NCBI GenBank assembly: GCA_002869465.1
Contig: PKSW01000397.1
Span: 1-5,408 of the forward strand
Length of the DNA stretch: 5,408 nt
DNA from: Marinilabiliales bacterium
Lineage (GTDB): Bacteria > Bacteroidota > Bacteroidia > Bacteroidales > F082
Direction: 5' to 3'
Both the position numbers and the translations under genes were made by a program. The notes under the pieces are model-generated. The model had not been told where the DNA came from. It did no database searches and saw only the letters and a list, made by a program, of their open reading frames with translations. Shown piece by piece: positions 1-5,408 of the stretch; position 1 is the stretch's first letter; every line of letters starts with the position of its first letter.

Positions 1-687
1 CTGGCTGCTTACCGTGCCATTGCCTTTGTAATAGACATTGCTGGCTCCGTTTGCTTTTACATTCAACGATTGTTGAACGGTAAGATTTACGTTACATCCC
101 CCTTCAAGATCACAAGTAAAGTTGTTGGTCTCAAAACCATAGTCTTTCAGATTACTTGCGCCGGTGGCATCAAGGTCAACCGAAGCTGAGGTGCCTGAGA
201 TGTTTAAATTCGAAGCCCCTGTAATATCTATATTTAGGTCGTTGACAAACATGGTTCCATTAAGCGTGCATGCACCTGTTAATTCTACTGATACATTTCC
301 GCCGTTTAATTCATTTTGAAGTTGAATGGTTGTCGCACCGGCTGCATAAAAAGCATCAAGCTGTTTTGTAGTGATGTAAACATTCAGCGTGGAAGTACCT
401 TTAATGTCAATATTATCGTCAATATCTATCACCAACTGGTTGTTTTTCTTTTCGCAGTTTATATACTGCTGAAGGTTTTGGTTGGCTTCAATCTGAATAG
501 ATTCTTCGGTATCCGAAAAAGTAACATACACTTTAAAGGGGTCCGATACATTTAATTGGGAGTAACCAGTGATGGTTTTGTTTACGGTTGTTACAGTGTT
601 TGAAGGTGTAACGTCATCGTTTTTTTTGCATGATGTAAATAAAATACCTACTGCAAAAAGTACTACTAAAATTGATTTTGTGTTCAT
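1..687 (-). CDS. DUF2807 / head-GIN domain lipoprotein, 3' end cut by window edge
   Basis: An open frame of 229 codons starts at ATG 687-685 and runs off the left edge without a stop. Residues 1-20 form a lipoprotein signal (Lys4, hydrophobic core, lipobox FTSC with Cys20), followed by KKNDD, an acidic start of the kind seen in surface lipoproteins of Bacteroidota. Residues 37-229 look like the putative auto-transporter adhesin / head-GIN family (DUF2807): a beta-rich domain with Gly-Ala-Ser turns recurring at about residues 116, 137, 156, 175, 196 and 213, a spacing of 17-21 residues that suggests stacked rungs of a beta-solenoid. The sequence reaches the YYKGNGTV segment typical of the family's end, so probably only 10-20 residues are missing. 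The start is backed by the lipobox and by the leader AAAAAATC before ATG. It lies 78 bases downstream of the S41 peptidase on the same strand and may be the last gene of that operon. The family's biochemical role is unknown; anchoring in the outer membrane is inferred. Confidence 0.9.
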   Translation of the reverse strand, partial: MNTKSILVVLFAVGILFTSCKKNDDVTPSNTVTTVNKTITGYSQLNVSDPFKVYVTFSDTEESIQIEANQNLQQYINCEKKNNQLVIDIDDNIDIKGTSTLNVYITTKQLDAFYAAGATTIQLQNELNGGNVSVELTGACTLNGTMFVNDLNIDITGASNLNISGTSASVDLDATGASNLKDYGFETNNFTCDLEGGCNVNLTVQQSLNVKANGASNVYYKGNGTVSSQ

Positions 688-765
688 GATTTTTTGTTTT
701 AAAATTATTATTAATTGAAATTTATTAGAGGATATTAACCTCATTCGTTATTGAAAATTTATTTT

Positions 766-1779
766 CTATTTAAACTGCTCCAGGGCTGCATTCAATTGCG
801 CATCAACCCCGTTATTCATTTCTTCTGAAGTGTTTTGTACATAAATCTGTGGTGGTATTCCGGTTCCTTCGTAATCAACGCCGTTGCTGAATTCAGTCTG
901 TTGGATTACCAAAGTATAATACCAACCGTTTGGTAGCACTTTTCCAACCACGGTTGCAATAGCTCCACAGGTTGTATCACCCATTTGTGTTACATTAGGC
1001 AAAGTATTGAATGCCATCACCGTTCTTTCGCCGGCACTGATGGTGTACCTGTCGGTTAACATCACGATGGGTTTGTTGAAATAGGTACCGGATGGTTCAA
1101 TATCCCATTTCCACCAATCGGTGAAATCACCTGGGTTGGAGCCGTTTACAGTTCTCGATTTAAACACAAAACGTTTTTCATTGGTGAACCTTCCAAATTC
1201 TGAAAAAGCCCAGGTGAAATCTCCGCCGCCGTTATGCCGCATATCAACAATTAATCCTTCAGCATTGGAGAAATAATTCAGGATATCATCAATGTCCAGG
1301 AAGTTATCCTGAATCCAGGCAATGTTGTAGTAGCCGATATTTCCTATCCAGCCGTAGGTATTTCCACCATAGCCGCTTTCCAGGTAGTTGTCGTCCATGT
1401 ATTTTGTTTTAATTAGTTCAAGGTCAAATAAATCGTTATCAATTCGATCATTGATTATCGTATTTGAATACCATTGATCAGCATTGGGAACGGTAATCGA
1501 AACATGGCCATCATCCAGGGCAGCAAGCATTTGCTTAAATATGTCAAGAAGTTCATCATCGCTTGTGTTATTGTTTACCTGTGGACGATAGATATCGTAT
1601 TGTTCCTGCCAGTTTACACCTCTCTGTTCAAAATTCGGGTAGTCTGTGTTAAATGTTGACCATAGGTTGTCGAACATCTCAACAGGATTGTTTTGTGGTT
1701 CCGGCTCAAAAAAAGTTTTTTTACAACTTACAAAAGTGAGCACGGCAATTGCAAAGAAGAAGTATTTTAAATTTTTCAT
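766..1779 (-). CDS. S41-family serine peptidase lipoprotein (tricorn-core-like, no PDZ)
   Basis: This is a 337-residue protein with a lipoprotein signal (residues 1-19, lipobox FVSC, Cys19), so it is probably anchored to a membrane facing the periplasm or cell surface. Residues 30-90 form a helical N-terminal region ending in LDDGH (88-92). The peptidase core has the family landmark GLIVDMRHNGGG (175-186), the nucleophile region TISAGE with Ser248 as the likely catalytic serine, a GDTTCG turn (267-272) and YEGTGIPPQI (303-312). His92, Ser248 and Glu304 match the His-Ser-Glu arrangement of tricorn-type S41 peptidases; the Ser-to-Glu spacing of 56 residues is close to tricorn's 58. I see no Lys/Gln dyad and no PDZ domain, so it differs from CtpA-type processing proteases. 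The stop is TAG and the start ATG follows the leader CTAAAAATC. Its start is 5 bases after the stop of the beta-barrel gene, so the two are surely co-transcribed. The substrate is unknown; trimming envelope peptides or proteins is the general expectation. Confidence 0.93.
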   Translation of the reverse strand: MKNLKYFFFAIAVLTFVSCKKTFFEPEPQNNPVEMFDNLWSTFNTDYPNFEQRGVNWQEQYDIYRPQVNNNTSDDELLDIFKQMLAALDDGHVSITVPNADQWYSNTIINDRIDNDLFDLELIKTKYMDDNYLESGYGGNTYGWIGNIGYYNIAWIQDNFLDIDDILNYFSNAEGLIVDMRHNGGGDFTWAFSEFGRFTNEKRFVFKSRTVNGSNPGDFTDWWKWDIEPSGTYFNKPIVMLTDRYTISAGERTVMAFNTLPNVTQMGDTTCGAIATVVGKVLPNGWYYTLVIQQTEFSNGVDYEGTGIPPQIYVQNTSEEMNNGVDAQLNAALEQFK

Positions 1780-1784
1780 GATTT

Positions 1785-2621
1785 TTAGAATTTTAAGTTA
1801 ACGCTCAGGTAAATAATATTTTCGATTTGGGTGAAGTTTGCCGGAACCTGGTTGAAATCCAGGGCCAGGCTGTATTTAGCACCAATGTCCCATTTTTCGT
1901 TAAGGGTGTAGTAATAGCTCAGGTCAAAATCAACGCTTTGCGAACCTCCCCACGACTGTATTTCACCACCTTTGATATAATTTCCAAAAGCTTTTAAACC
2001 ATTATGTGAGTAATTATCCCACAGGTATTGGGCGTCCGTTGATAAATAGGGAGAGCGGGCGTTGTAGGAAAAAATGGGTAGTGCCAGGTTTGCAACAAAC
2101 CGGTGCTTTTCTGATAACTGGTATTTCGCATTTACCCATACATCCAGCGCAAAGGAATAATAGTAGCCATAGGGTTCGGCAGGGCCAAATCCATAATTGG
2201 AAGAGTTCAGGCGGTTGGCTGACCTGCCACCCAGAGCCAGTTTCCATTTGCCATTGTCAAGAATGGTTTTTCCAAGAGAATAATTAATGTCAAGTATCAA
2301 GAAATTGCATGGAACAGCTTCTTCCTCTCCATTATAGAAAGAATTATAGCTATAGGGTTCACCTATCATAGGCTTGAACATCCCAAACTGAACATAGGCT
2401 TGTTGCTCCAGTTTCTTAGAGCGGTTATACTCAAATTGAACATTTACAGGCGACCATTTTGTATAAATCATATCCGAAAAGGACATATCCTGTCGCATGA
2501 GGTTTCCCATTCCCCAATTCAGCTTGAACGAATTGTAGTTTTCATCCTGGGCTTTCAAGGTTCCCAACTGAATTAGCAGGAACATTAAAATTATAAGTTG
2601 ATTTTTTTTCATGGTTTTCAT
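1785..2621 (-). CDS. Predicted outer-membrane beta-barrel protein, function unknown
   Basis: This 278-residue protein begins with a Sec signal peptide (MKTMKKNQ, hydrophobic stretch 9-20, probable cleavage after LKA24 before QDEN). The mature part is rich in Tyr, Trp, Phe and Asn and alternates polar and hydrophobic residues in strand-like segments, e.g. around 60-80, 107-120, 126-132, 155-168, 174-185 and 229-240. It ends in IIYLSVNLKF: a terminal Phe after an amphipathic strand is the usual signature of an outer-membrane barrel. I do not recognise a named family. Two in-frame ATGs (2621 and 2612) are possible starts; the first gives MKTMKKN, the second MKKN, and both leave a complete signal peptide. 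No Shine-Dalgarno box precedes either, only an AT-rich leader. It is the first gene of the envelope operon, followed at 5 bases by the S41 peptidase lipoprotein. It could be a small porin, an assembly or secretion partner of the lipoproteins, or a surface structural protein; the sequence does not decide. Confidence 0.87.
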   Translation of the reverse strand: MKTMKKNQLIILMFLLIQLGTLKAQDENYNSFKLNWGMGNLMRQDMSFSDMIYTKWSPVNVQFEYNRSKKLEQQAYVQFGMFKPMIGEPYSYNSFYNGEEEAVPCNFLILDINYSLGKTILDNGKWKLALGGRSANRLNSSNYGFGPAEPYGYYYSFALDVWVNAKYQLSEKHRFVANLALPIFSYNARSPYLSTDAQYLWDNYSHNGLKAFGNYIKGGEIQSWGGSQSVDFDLSYYYTLNEKWDIGAKYSLALDFNQVPANFTQIENIIYLSVNLKF

Positions 2622-2689
2622 TTTTAATAATGAATTTTAAATTGTTTTTAATGACATATTAAATTGATTACAGTTGTAATTTGATGAGG

Positions 2690-2697
2690 CAAAGATG
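2690..2697 (-). promoter_or_regulatory. Possible -7 promoter box for the envelope operon
   Basis: Read on the minus strand the octamer is CATCTTTG, one base off the Bacteroidota -7 consensus TAnnTTTG. It would place transcription start near 2683, giving a leader of about 62 bases before the barrel gene. No TTTG-like -33 box is visible at the expected distance (about 2713-2724). That would fit a promoter that needs an activator, and the GTTCGACT repeats lie just upstream. This is a motif match only. Confidence 0.35.
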
Positions 2698-2718
2698 CGG
2701 TGGGAAAAAACGATATGC

Positions 2719-2791
2719 GACCGACTACGCAAAGTCGAACCAATTTGCTAAAACAAAATCAGTTCGACTATTTCATGAAAGAAGTTCGACT
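2719..2791. repeat. Cluster of GTTCGACT repeats, candidate operator
   Basis: The plus strand has GTTCGACT at 2762-2769 and 2784-2791, and its reverse complement AGTCGAAC at 2733-2740. A degenerate direct copy GACCGACTA lies at 2719-2727 (7 of 9 matches to GTTCGACTA). The inverted copy and the one at 2784 agree over ten bases (GTTCGACTTT). The two exact direct copies start 22 bases apart, about two helical turns, the spacing typical of paired half-sites for AraC-family proteins. With the proposed start at 2683 the copies sit at roughly -36 to -108. The cluster lies between a membrane-anchored AraC-type regulator gene and the envelope operon, so it is the natural candidate for that regulator's binding site. 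An alternative is RNA pairing in a transcript reading through from the regulator, since the inverted copy can pair with either direct copy. Confidence 0.6.
2771..2780. repeat. 10-base perfect palindrome between two repeat copies
   Basis: TTTCATGAAA is a perfect inverted repeat with no central spacer. It lies exactly between the GTTCGACT copies ending at 2769 and starting at 2784. It could be a dimer-binding site for another factor or part of the spacing of the operator. A 10-base palindrome in AT-rich DNA can also arise by chance. Confidence 0.35.
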
Positions 2792-2796
2792 TTTAA

Positions 2797-3966
2797 TTAA
2801 GCCGCTGATAATAAGTTGCTTTTGCGGTATTCGGTAGGGGTGTAACCGGTATGTTTTTTAAAGGCGGTATTGAAAGAAGATTTTGAATTAAAACCAACAT
2901 CGTACAATATTTCAAGGACCGTGAACTCTTTTTTATCAGGATCGGTCAACATTTGCTTGGCTTTTTCTATACGGTATTCGTTCACAAAGTCGAAAAAGTG
3001 TTTGTTGAGTTGGTGGTTGATGGCCAGCGACAATTCCCGGGAGGGAATTTTTATTTGCCGCGATAAGTCGTGAAGGGACAAAGAAGCATCCAAATAAGGT
3101 TCTTCTTCTGTCATAAAACTTTTCACTTTATCCAAAATACCGGCTTTTTCCTCATCAACCAATTCCAACTTTTCTCTGTTTGTTCCATTACCTGAATTTT
3201 GATCAGCCATTTTTAACAGGTCTTTAACTGGCGGCAGCGTTATTTCTGAAGCTTTAAAAAGTTCAGGAGCTCGCAGCCCAGTATAAATTATCCAACAAAA
3301 TAAAACAAGCAAAGACAACTTCACGATATTGGTAGCATAGTCTGCTTCGGGCCCTTCATAATTGAAAACGAGAATGTTTTTTGCTAAAGAAATCAAAAAC
3401 AGTATAGTGAATATGACATTTAAGGTTTTAAGGTATTTGTATCGCCGGATGTCGGTATTGGAGTAATTCTCAAGATACAATTGTTTATTTTGATGCAACA
3501 ACCGAAAGGATAGGACCTGGTATAAAAACAGTAAAATGTAAAATACGATGTATAAGGCTATCTGCAGCTTTTGATAAAATTCTGAGTTTTCCGGAGTTTC
3601 TTTCAGGTTTTCGGCATAGACCGTGGGAATAAGAACCAGGTTTATAACGATAAAAGGCACGAGGTGAACTAAGCTTTTTCCTATCAGTTTAAAATGGGGT
3701 TCAATGCTTGATTTCGTATACAAATAAAGAGAAGCCGGCATTAAAAAAAATGACATGAGCAAAAAAGTGTACAGATTGGCGGAAATAGGGTATATGAAAA
3801 ACTCGAAATAAGCGTAGCCAGTATTTATACCGAGAAGTATTAGAAAAACAGCAATGTAGATGGTACTTTTCGACTTGGTCTCTTTGGAGCCAAGCAAATA
3901 AAAAGCAAACAGAAATGCCTGAAAAGCTGCAAGTAATTCAATGGCATTTTTGAGGGTGATTTCCAT
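2797..3966 (-). CDS. Membrane-anchored AraC-type transcription regulator (regulator 1)
   Basis: I take ATG 3966-3964 as the start, giving 389 residues that begin MEITLKNAIELL. The open frame extends to a TTG at 3996, but those ten extra residues (HNRFAICQI and so on) have no counterpart in the paralogue and precede a good ATG. About seven hydrophobic segments are visible, near residues 6-26, 34-56, 63-83, 98-117, 133-155, 179-200 and 213-231. A charged linker follows (232-285), then a C-terminal AraC/XylS-type DNA-binding domain (about 290-385) with a first helix-turn-helix around LSLHDLSRQIKIPSRELS and a second around LEILYDVGFNSKSSFNTAF, ending in the family's GYTPTEYR. The seven-helix domain presumably senses a membrane or extracellular signal while the DNA-binding part faces the cytoplasm (inference). 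It is transcribed toward the envelope operon 175 bases downstream, whose upstream region holds the GTTCGACT repeats, so that operon is the likely target. The ligand is unknown. Confidence 0.93.
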   Translation of the reverse strand: MEITLKNAIELLAAFQAFLFAFYLLGSKETKSKSTIYIAVFLILLGINTGYAYFEFFIYPISANLYTFLLMSFFLMPASLYLYTKSSIEPHFKLIGKSLVHLVPFIVINLVLIPTVYAENLKETPENSEFYQKLQIALYIVFYILLFLYQVLSFRLLHQNKQLYLENYSNTDIRRYKYLKTLNVIFTILFLISLAKNILVFNYEGPEADYATNIVKLSLLVLFCWIIYTGLRAPELFKASEITLPPVKDLLKMADQNSGNGTNREKLELVDEEKAGILDKVKSFMTEEEPYLDASLSLHDLSRQIKIPSRELSLAINHQLNKHFFDFVNEYRIEKAKQMLTDPDKKEFTVLEILYDVGFNSKSSFNTAFKKHTGYTPTEYRKSNLLSAA

Positions 3967-4129
3967 TATTTGGCAAATTGCAAATCTGTTATGCAATTAT
4001 ACAAGAAATTGTTGTTCAGATTTTATTTTACCTCATTGAGACATCAGCACAAATTGATAAAAATGAGTATGCTCGAAATTCATATCAGGATAAATACTTA
4101 ATATTGAACTTTGAAAATTGTATAAAATC
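3967..4129. promoter_or_regulatory. Shared spacer between the two divergent regulator genes
   Basis: These 163 AT-rich bases separate the two start codons and must hold promoters for both genes unless they are transcribed from elsewhere. I find no convincing TTTG / TAnnTTTG pair on either strand; partial -7 matches exist (CAAATCTG at 3981-3988 for the minus strand, GAACTTTG at 4106-4113 for the plus strand) but without a -33 partner. A small dyad ATTTG-G-CAAAT (3968-3978) touches the start of regulator 1. No copy of GTTCGACT is present here, so autoregulation through that motif at this spacer is not supported. Confidence 0.4.
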
Positions 4130-5320
4130 ATGACCTTAGATATTGAAAATTTATATCAAATTTTCGCATTCATTCTGACTTTTTTATTTGCGTTGTACCT
4201 ATTGTTAACCAAAACAAAGGAACGGACCGCGAATGTCTATATTGGCTTATTCATACTATTTATGAGTATGGACAATTTGGATACGCTACTGATGAAAACA
4301 TCATTTTATAATGAACATCCGGTGTTTTATTTTTGGATAGTAAGTACTTCATTTTTGTTTGCTCCTCTTATGTATTTTTATATCAGGGCTGTTGCATATA
4401 AAGGAATTAAGCTCAAATGGAGTGATTCAATTCATGCCATTCCATTTATATTATTTTTAGTAGTTACCATATCCCAATATCATTTACAACCTAAAGAAAT
4501 ACAGTTAAAAATATTAACAACAACCGATGGATTTAATGCATGGTTTTTACCTGTATCCAAAGCCTTGCTTCATCTGCAGGCATTAACCTATATGGTATTA
4601 TCAATACGTGTTGTATTAAGATTCAAAAAAATAGTAAAAGAGAATTATTCAAGCGTAAACAAAAGAAATTACCTATGGATTTTACAGTTGACTTTTGTGT
4701 TTGTTTATTTTGTTGTATCAGGATTAATTATAAACATTATACGATTTGGCGCGGATCGATCATACGAAGGAATTCTTTTTTATGTTTTAGCACCCATTAA
4801 TATTGCATTTTTAATATGGCTGATCTATAAAGCTTTGTCGCAACCATACCTTTTTAATGGTATAGATGCTAATATTAAATTATTGGAAGAATATTTAAAA
4901 GAGAAAGAACAACTGCAAAAAGAAACAGAAACCGATACTTCTGTTAATCAACCGGATTTACTTGACAGTGAATTAAAAATAAAACTGGATAACTATATGG
5001 AGGTCCAGGAGCCTTATATAGACCCATCGCTGTCTCTTTATGAATTAGCAAAGGGACTTGAATTGTCAAGCCTTGAATTGTCTGTATTCCTGAACAAACA
5101 GTTAGGTAAGAATTTTTTTGATTTTATAAATGAATACAGAATAAATAAGGCAAAAGAAATGTTGGAAGATCACGGAAAAAATAAACTTACTGTTCTTGAA
5201 ATTTTATACGATGTAGGTTTCAACTCAAAGTCTTCATTTAACACAGCTTTCAAAAAGAATACGGGTTTTACACCAACCGAGTATCGTAGAAAGTACGTTT
5301 TATCCCCTGATAAAAACTAG
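4130..5320 (+). CDS. Membrane-anchored AraC-type transcription regulator (regulator 2)
   Basis: The protein has 396 residues from ATG 4130-4132; a TTG at 4118 in the same frame would add only four residues and is less likely, since the ATG follows the leader TATAAAATC, like the starts of two other genes here. About seven hydrophobic segments lie near residues 8-27, 35-55, 66-86, 101-117, 145-165, 183-204 and 213-234. A charged, possibly coiled linker (248-285, rich in Glu and Lys) leads to an AraC/XylS-type DNA-binding domain (about 297-388). It is a paralogue of regulator 1 with the same architecture: residues 354-376 are identical to 349-371 of that protein, including LEILYDVGFNSKSSFNTAF, though most codons there differ. 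The membrane halves are much less alike, so the two may sense different signals while recognising similar DNA (inference). Its DNA is more AT-rich than its neighbours'. It is divergent from regulator 1 and ends two bases from the stop of a convergent gene. Its target is unknown; the GTTCGACT sites are possible. Confidence 0.93.
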   Translation: MTLDIENLYQIFAFILTFLFALYLLLTKTKERTANVYIGLFILFMSMDNLDTLLMKTSFYNEHPVFYFWIVSTSFLFAPLMYFYIRAVAYKGIKLKWSDSIHAIPFILFLVVTISQYHLQPKEIQLKILTTTDGFNAWFLPVSKALLHLQALTYMVLSIRVVLRFKKIVKENYSSVNKRNYLWILQLTFVFVYFVVSGLIINIIRFGADRSYEGILFYVLAPINIAFLIWLIYKALSQPYLFNGIDANIKLLEEYLKEKEQLQKETETDTSVNQPDLLDSELKIKLDNYMEVQEPYIDPSLSLYELAKGLELSSLELSVFLNKQLGKNFFDFINEYRINKAKEMLEDHGKNKLTVLEILYDVGFNSKSSFNTAFKKNTGFTPTEYRRKYVLSPDKN

Positions 5321-5322
5321 AA

Positions 5323-5408
5323 TTACTTCCCCCTATTCACCCAAAAACCAATATTGACTTTAAACCCGATGTGTGAATACCAGGCATTGGGTTGATCAAA
5401 ATAATCGA
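5323..5408 (-). CDS. 3' end of a gene entering from the right edge, possibly a beta-barrel protein
   Basis: On the minus strand the frame is open from the window edge to TAA at 5325-5323 and encodes about 28 residues ending AWYSHIGFKVNIGFWVNRGK. The mix of aromatic residues and the alternating pattern in HIGFKVNIGFWV resembles the last strand of an outer-membrane barrel. It would converge with regulator 2, with two bases between the stop codons, a usual arrangement for a real gene end. The piece is too short to name a family, and another minus-strand frame here is also open for 23 codons, so this is a tentative call based on residue composition. Confidence 0.5.
   Translation of the reverse strand, partial: DYFDQPNAWYSHIGFKVNIGFWVNRGK

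Noticed and set aside
316..555. Plus-strand open frame of 79 codons
   Set aside because: It lies opposite the DUF2807 lipoprotein gene, has no recognisable domain, and is explained as an antisense shadow.
727..741. Small hairpin GAGG-loop-CCTC between the peptidase and DUF2807 genes
   Set aside because: The stem is only four base pairs and no T-tract follows on the transcribed strand, so it is not a credible terminator.
1474..1659. Plus-strand open frame of 61 codons
   Set aside because: It lies inside the S41 peptidase gene on the opposite strand, and its product shows no family features.
2006..2287. Overlapping plus- and minus-strand frames of 93 and 77 codons
   Set aside because: Both sit inside the beta-barrel gene, whose signal peptide and terminal strand make it the real frame; the alternatives have biased, unstructured compositions.
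2870..3073. Plus-strand open frame of 67 codons
   Set aside because: It is antisense to the conserved DNA-binding domain of regulator 1.
3868..3876. TTTCGACTT, one mismatch from the operator-like repeat
   Set aside because: It is a single copy inside the coding sequence of regulator 1, without a partner at 22 bases; a chance match is likely.
3967..4129. Promoters for the two regulators
   Set aside because: Several partial -7 matches occur in this AT-rich spacer, but none has a -33 partner at the right distance, so no specific promoter is called.
4540..4800. Second plus-strand frame of 86 codons
   Set aside because: It overlaps the membrane domain of regulator 2 in another frame and is rich in Cys and Ile codons from AT-rich DNA; it has no support as a gene.
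5339..5408. Alternative minus-strand frame at the right edge (reading SIILINPMPGIHTSG and on)
   Set aside because: It is open for 23 codons but lacks the aromatic, strand-like pattern of the other frame, whose stop sits neatly against the regulator 2 stop.

Overview
The window looks like a chromosomal segment of a Bacteroidota bacterium, probably a marine or gut-type Bacteroidales/Marinilabiliales relative (inferred from style, not from a database match). The signs are: AT-rich coding sequence; start codons preceded by A-rich leaders without a Shine-Dalgarno box; lipoprotein signals ending in Ser-Cys-Lys-Lys; a secreted beta-barrel protein ending in Phe; and AraC-type regulators fused to a multi-pass membrane domain, an arrangement typical of this phylum.

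Left half (1-2621, all minus strand): three cell-envelope genes run right to left. First is a 278-residue predicted outer-membrane beta-barrel protein (1785-2621). Five bases later comes a 337-residue S41-family serine peptidase lipoprotein (766-1779). After a 78-base gap comes a DUF2807/head-GIN lipoprotein that runs off the left edge (1-687, lacking only its last residues). The first two almost certainly share a transcript and the third may be on it too.

Middle (2622-4129): a 175-base spacer upstream of the envelope genes carries three exact copies of the octamer GTTCGACT (one inverted), a degenerate fourth copy, a 10-base palindrome and a possible Bacteroidota -7 promoter box. Next to it lies a minus-strand gene for a membrane-anchored AraC-type regulator (2797-3966, 389 residues). 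A 163-base AT-rich spacer then separates it from a divergent paralogue.

Right part (4130-5408): the second membrane-anchored AraC-type regulator (4130-5320, 396 residues, plus strand) is more AT-rich than its neighbours. It converges, with a two-base gap, on the 3' end of a minus-strand gene that enters from the right edge; only about 28 residues of that gene are visible.

Working model (inference): one or both membrane regulators sense an envelope signal through the seven-helix domain and bind the GTTCGACT repeats to control the barrel/peptidase/DUF2807 genes. The repeat cluster is the most unusual signal in the window. No RNA genes, insertion sequences, CRISPR arrays or broken genes were seen. 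No stretch longer than 300 bases lacks a gene.
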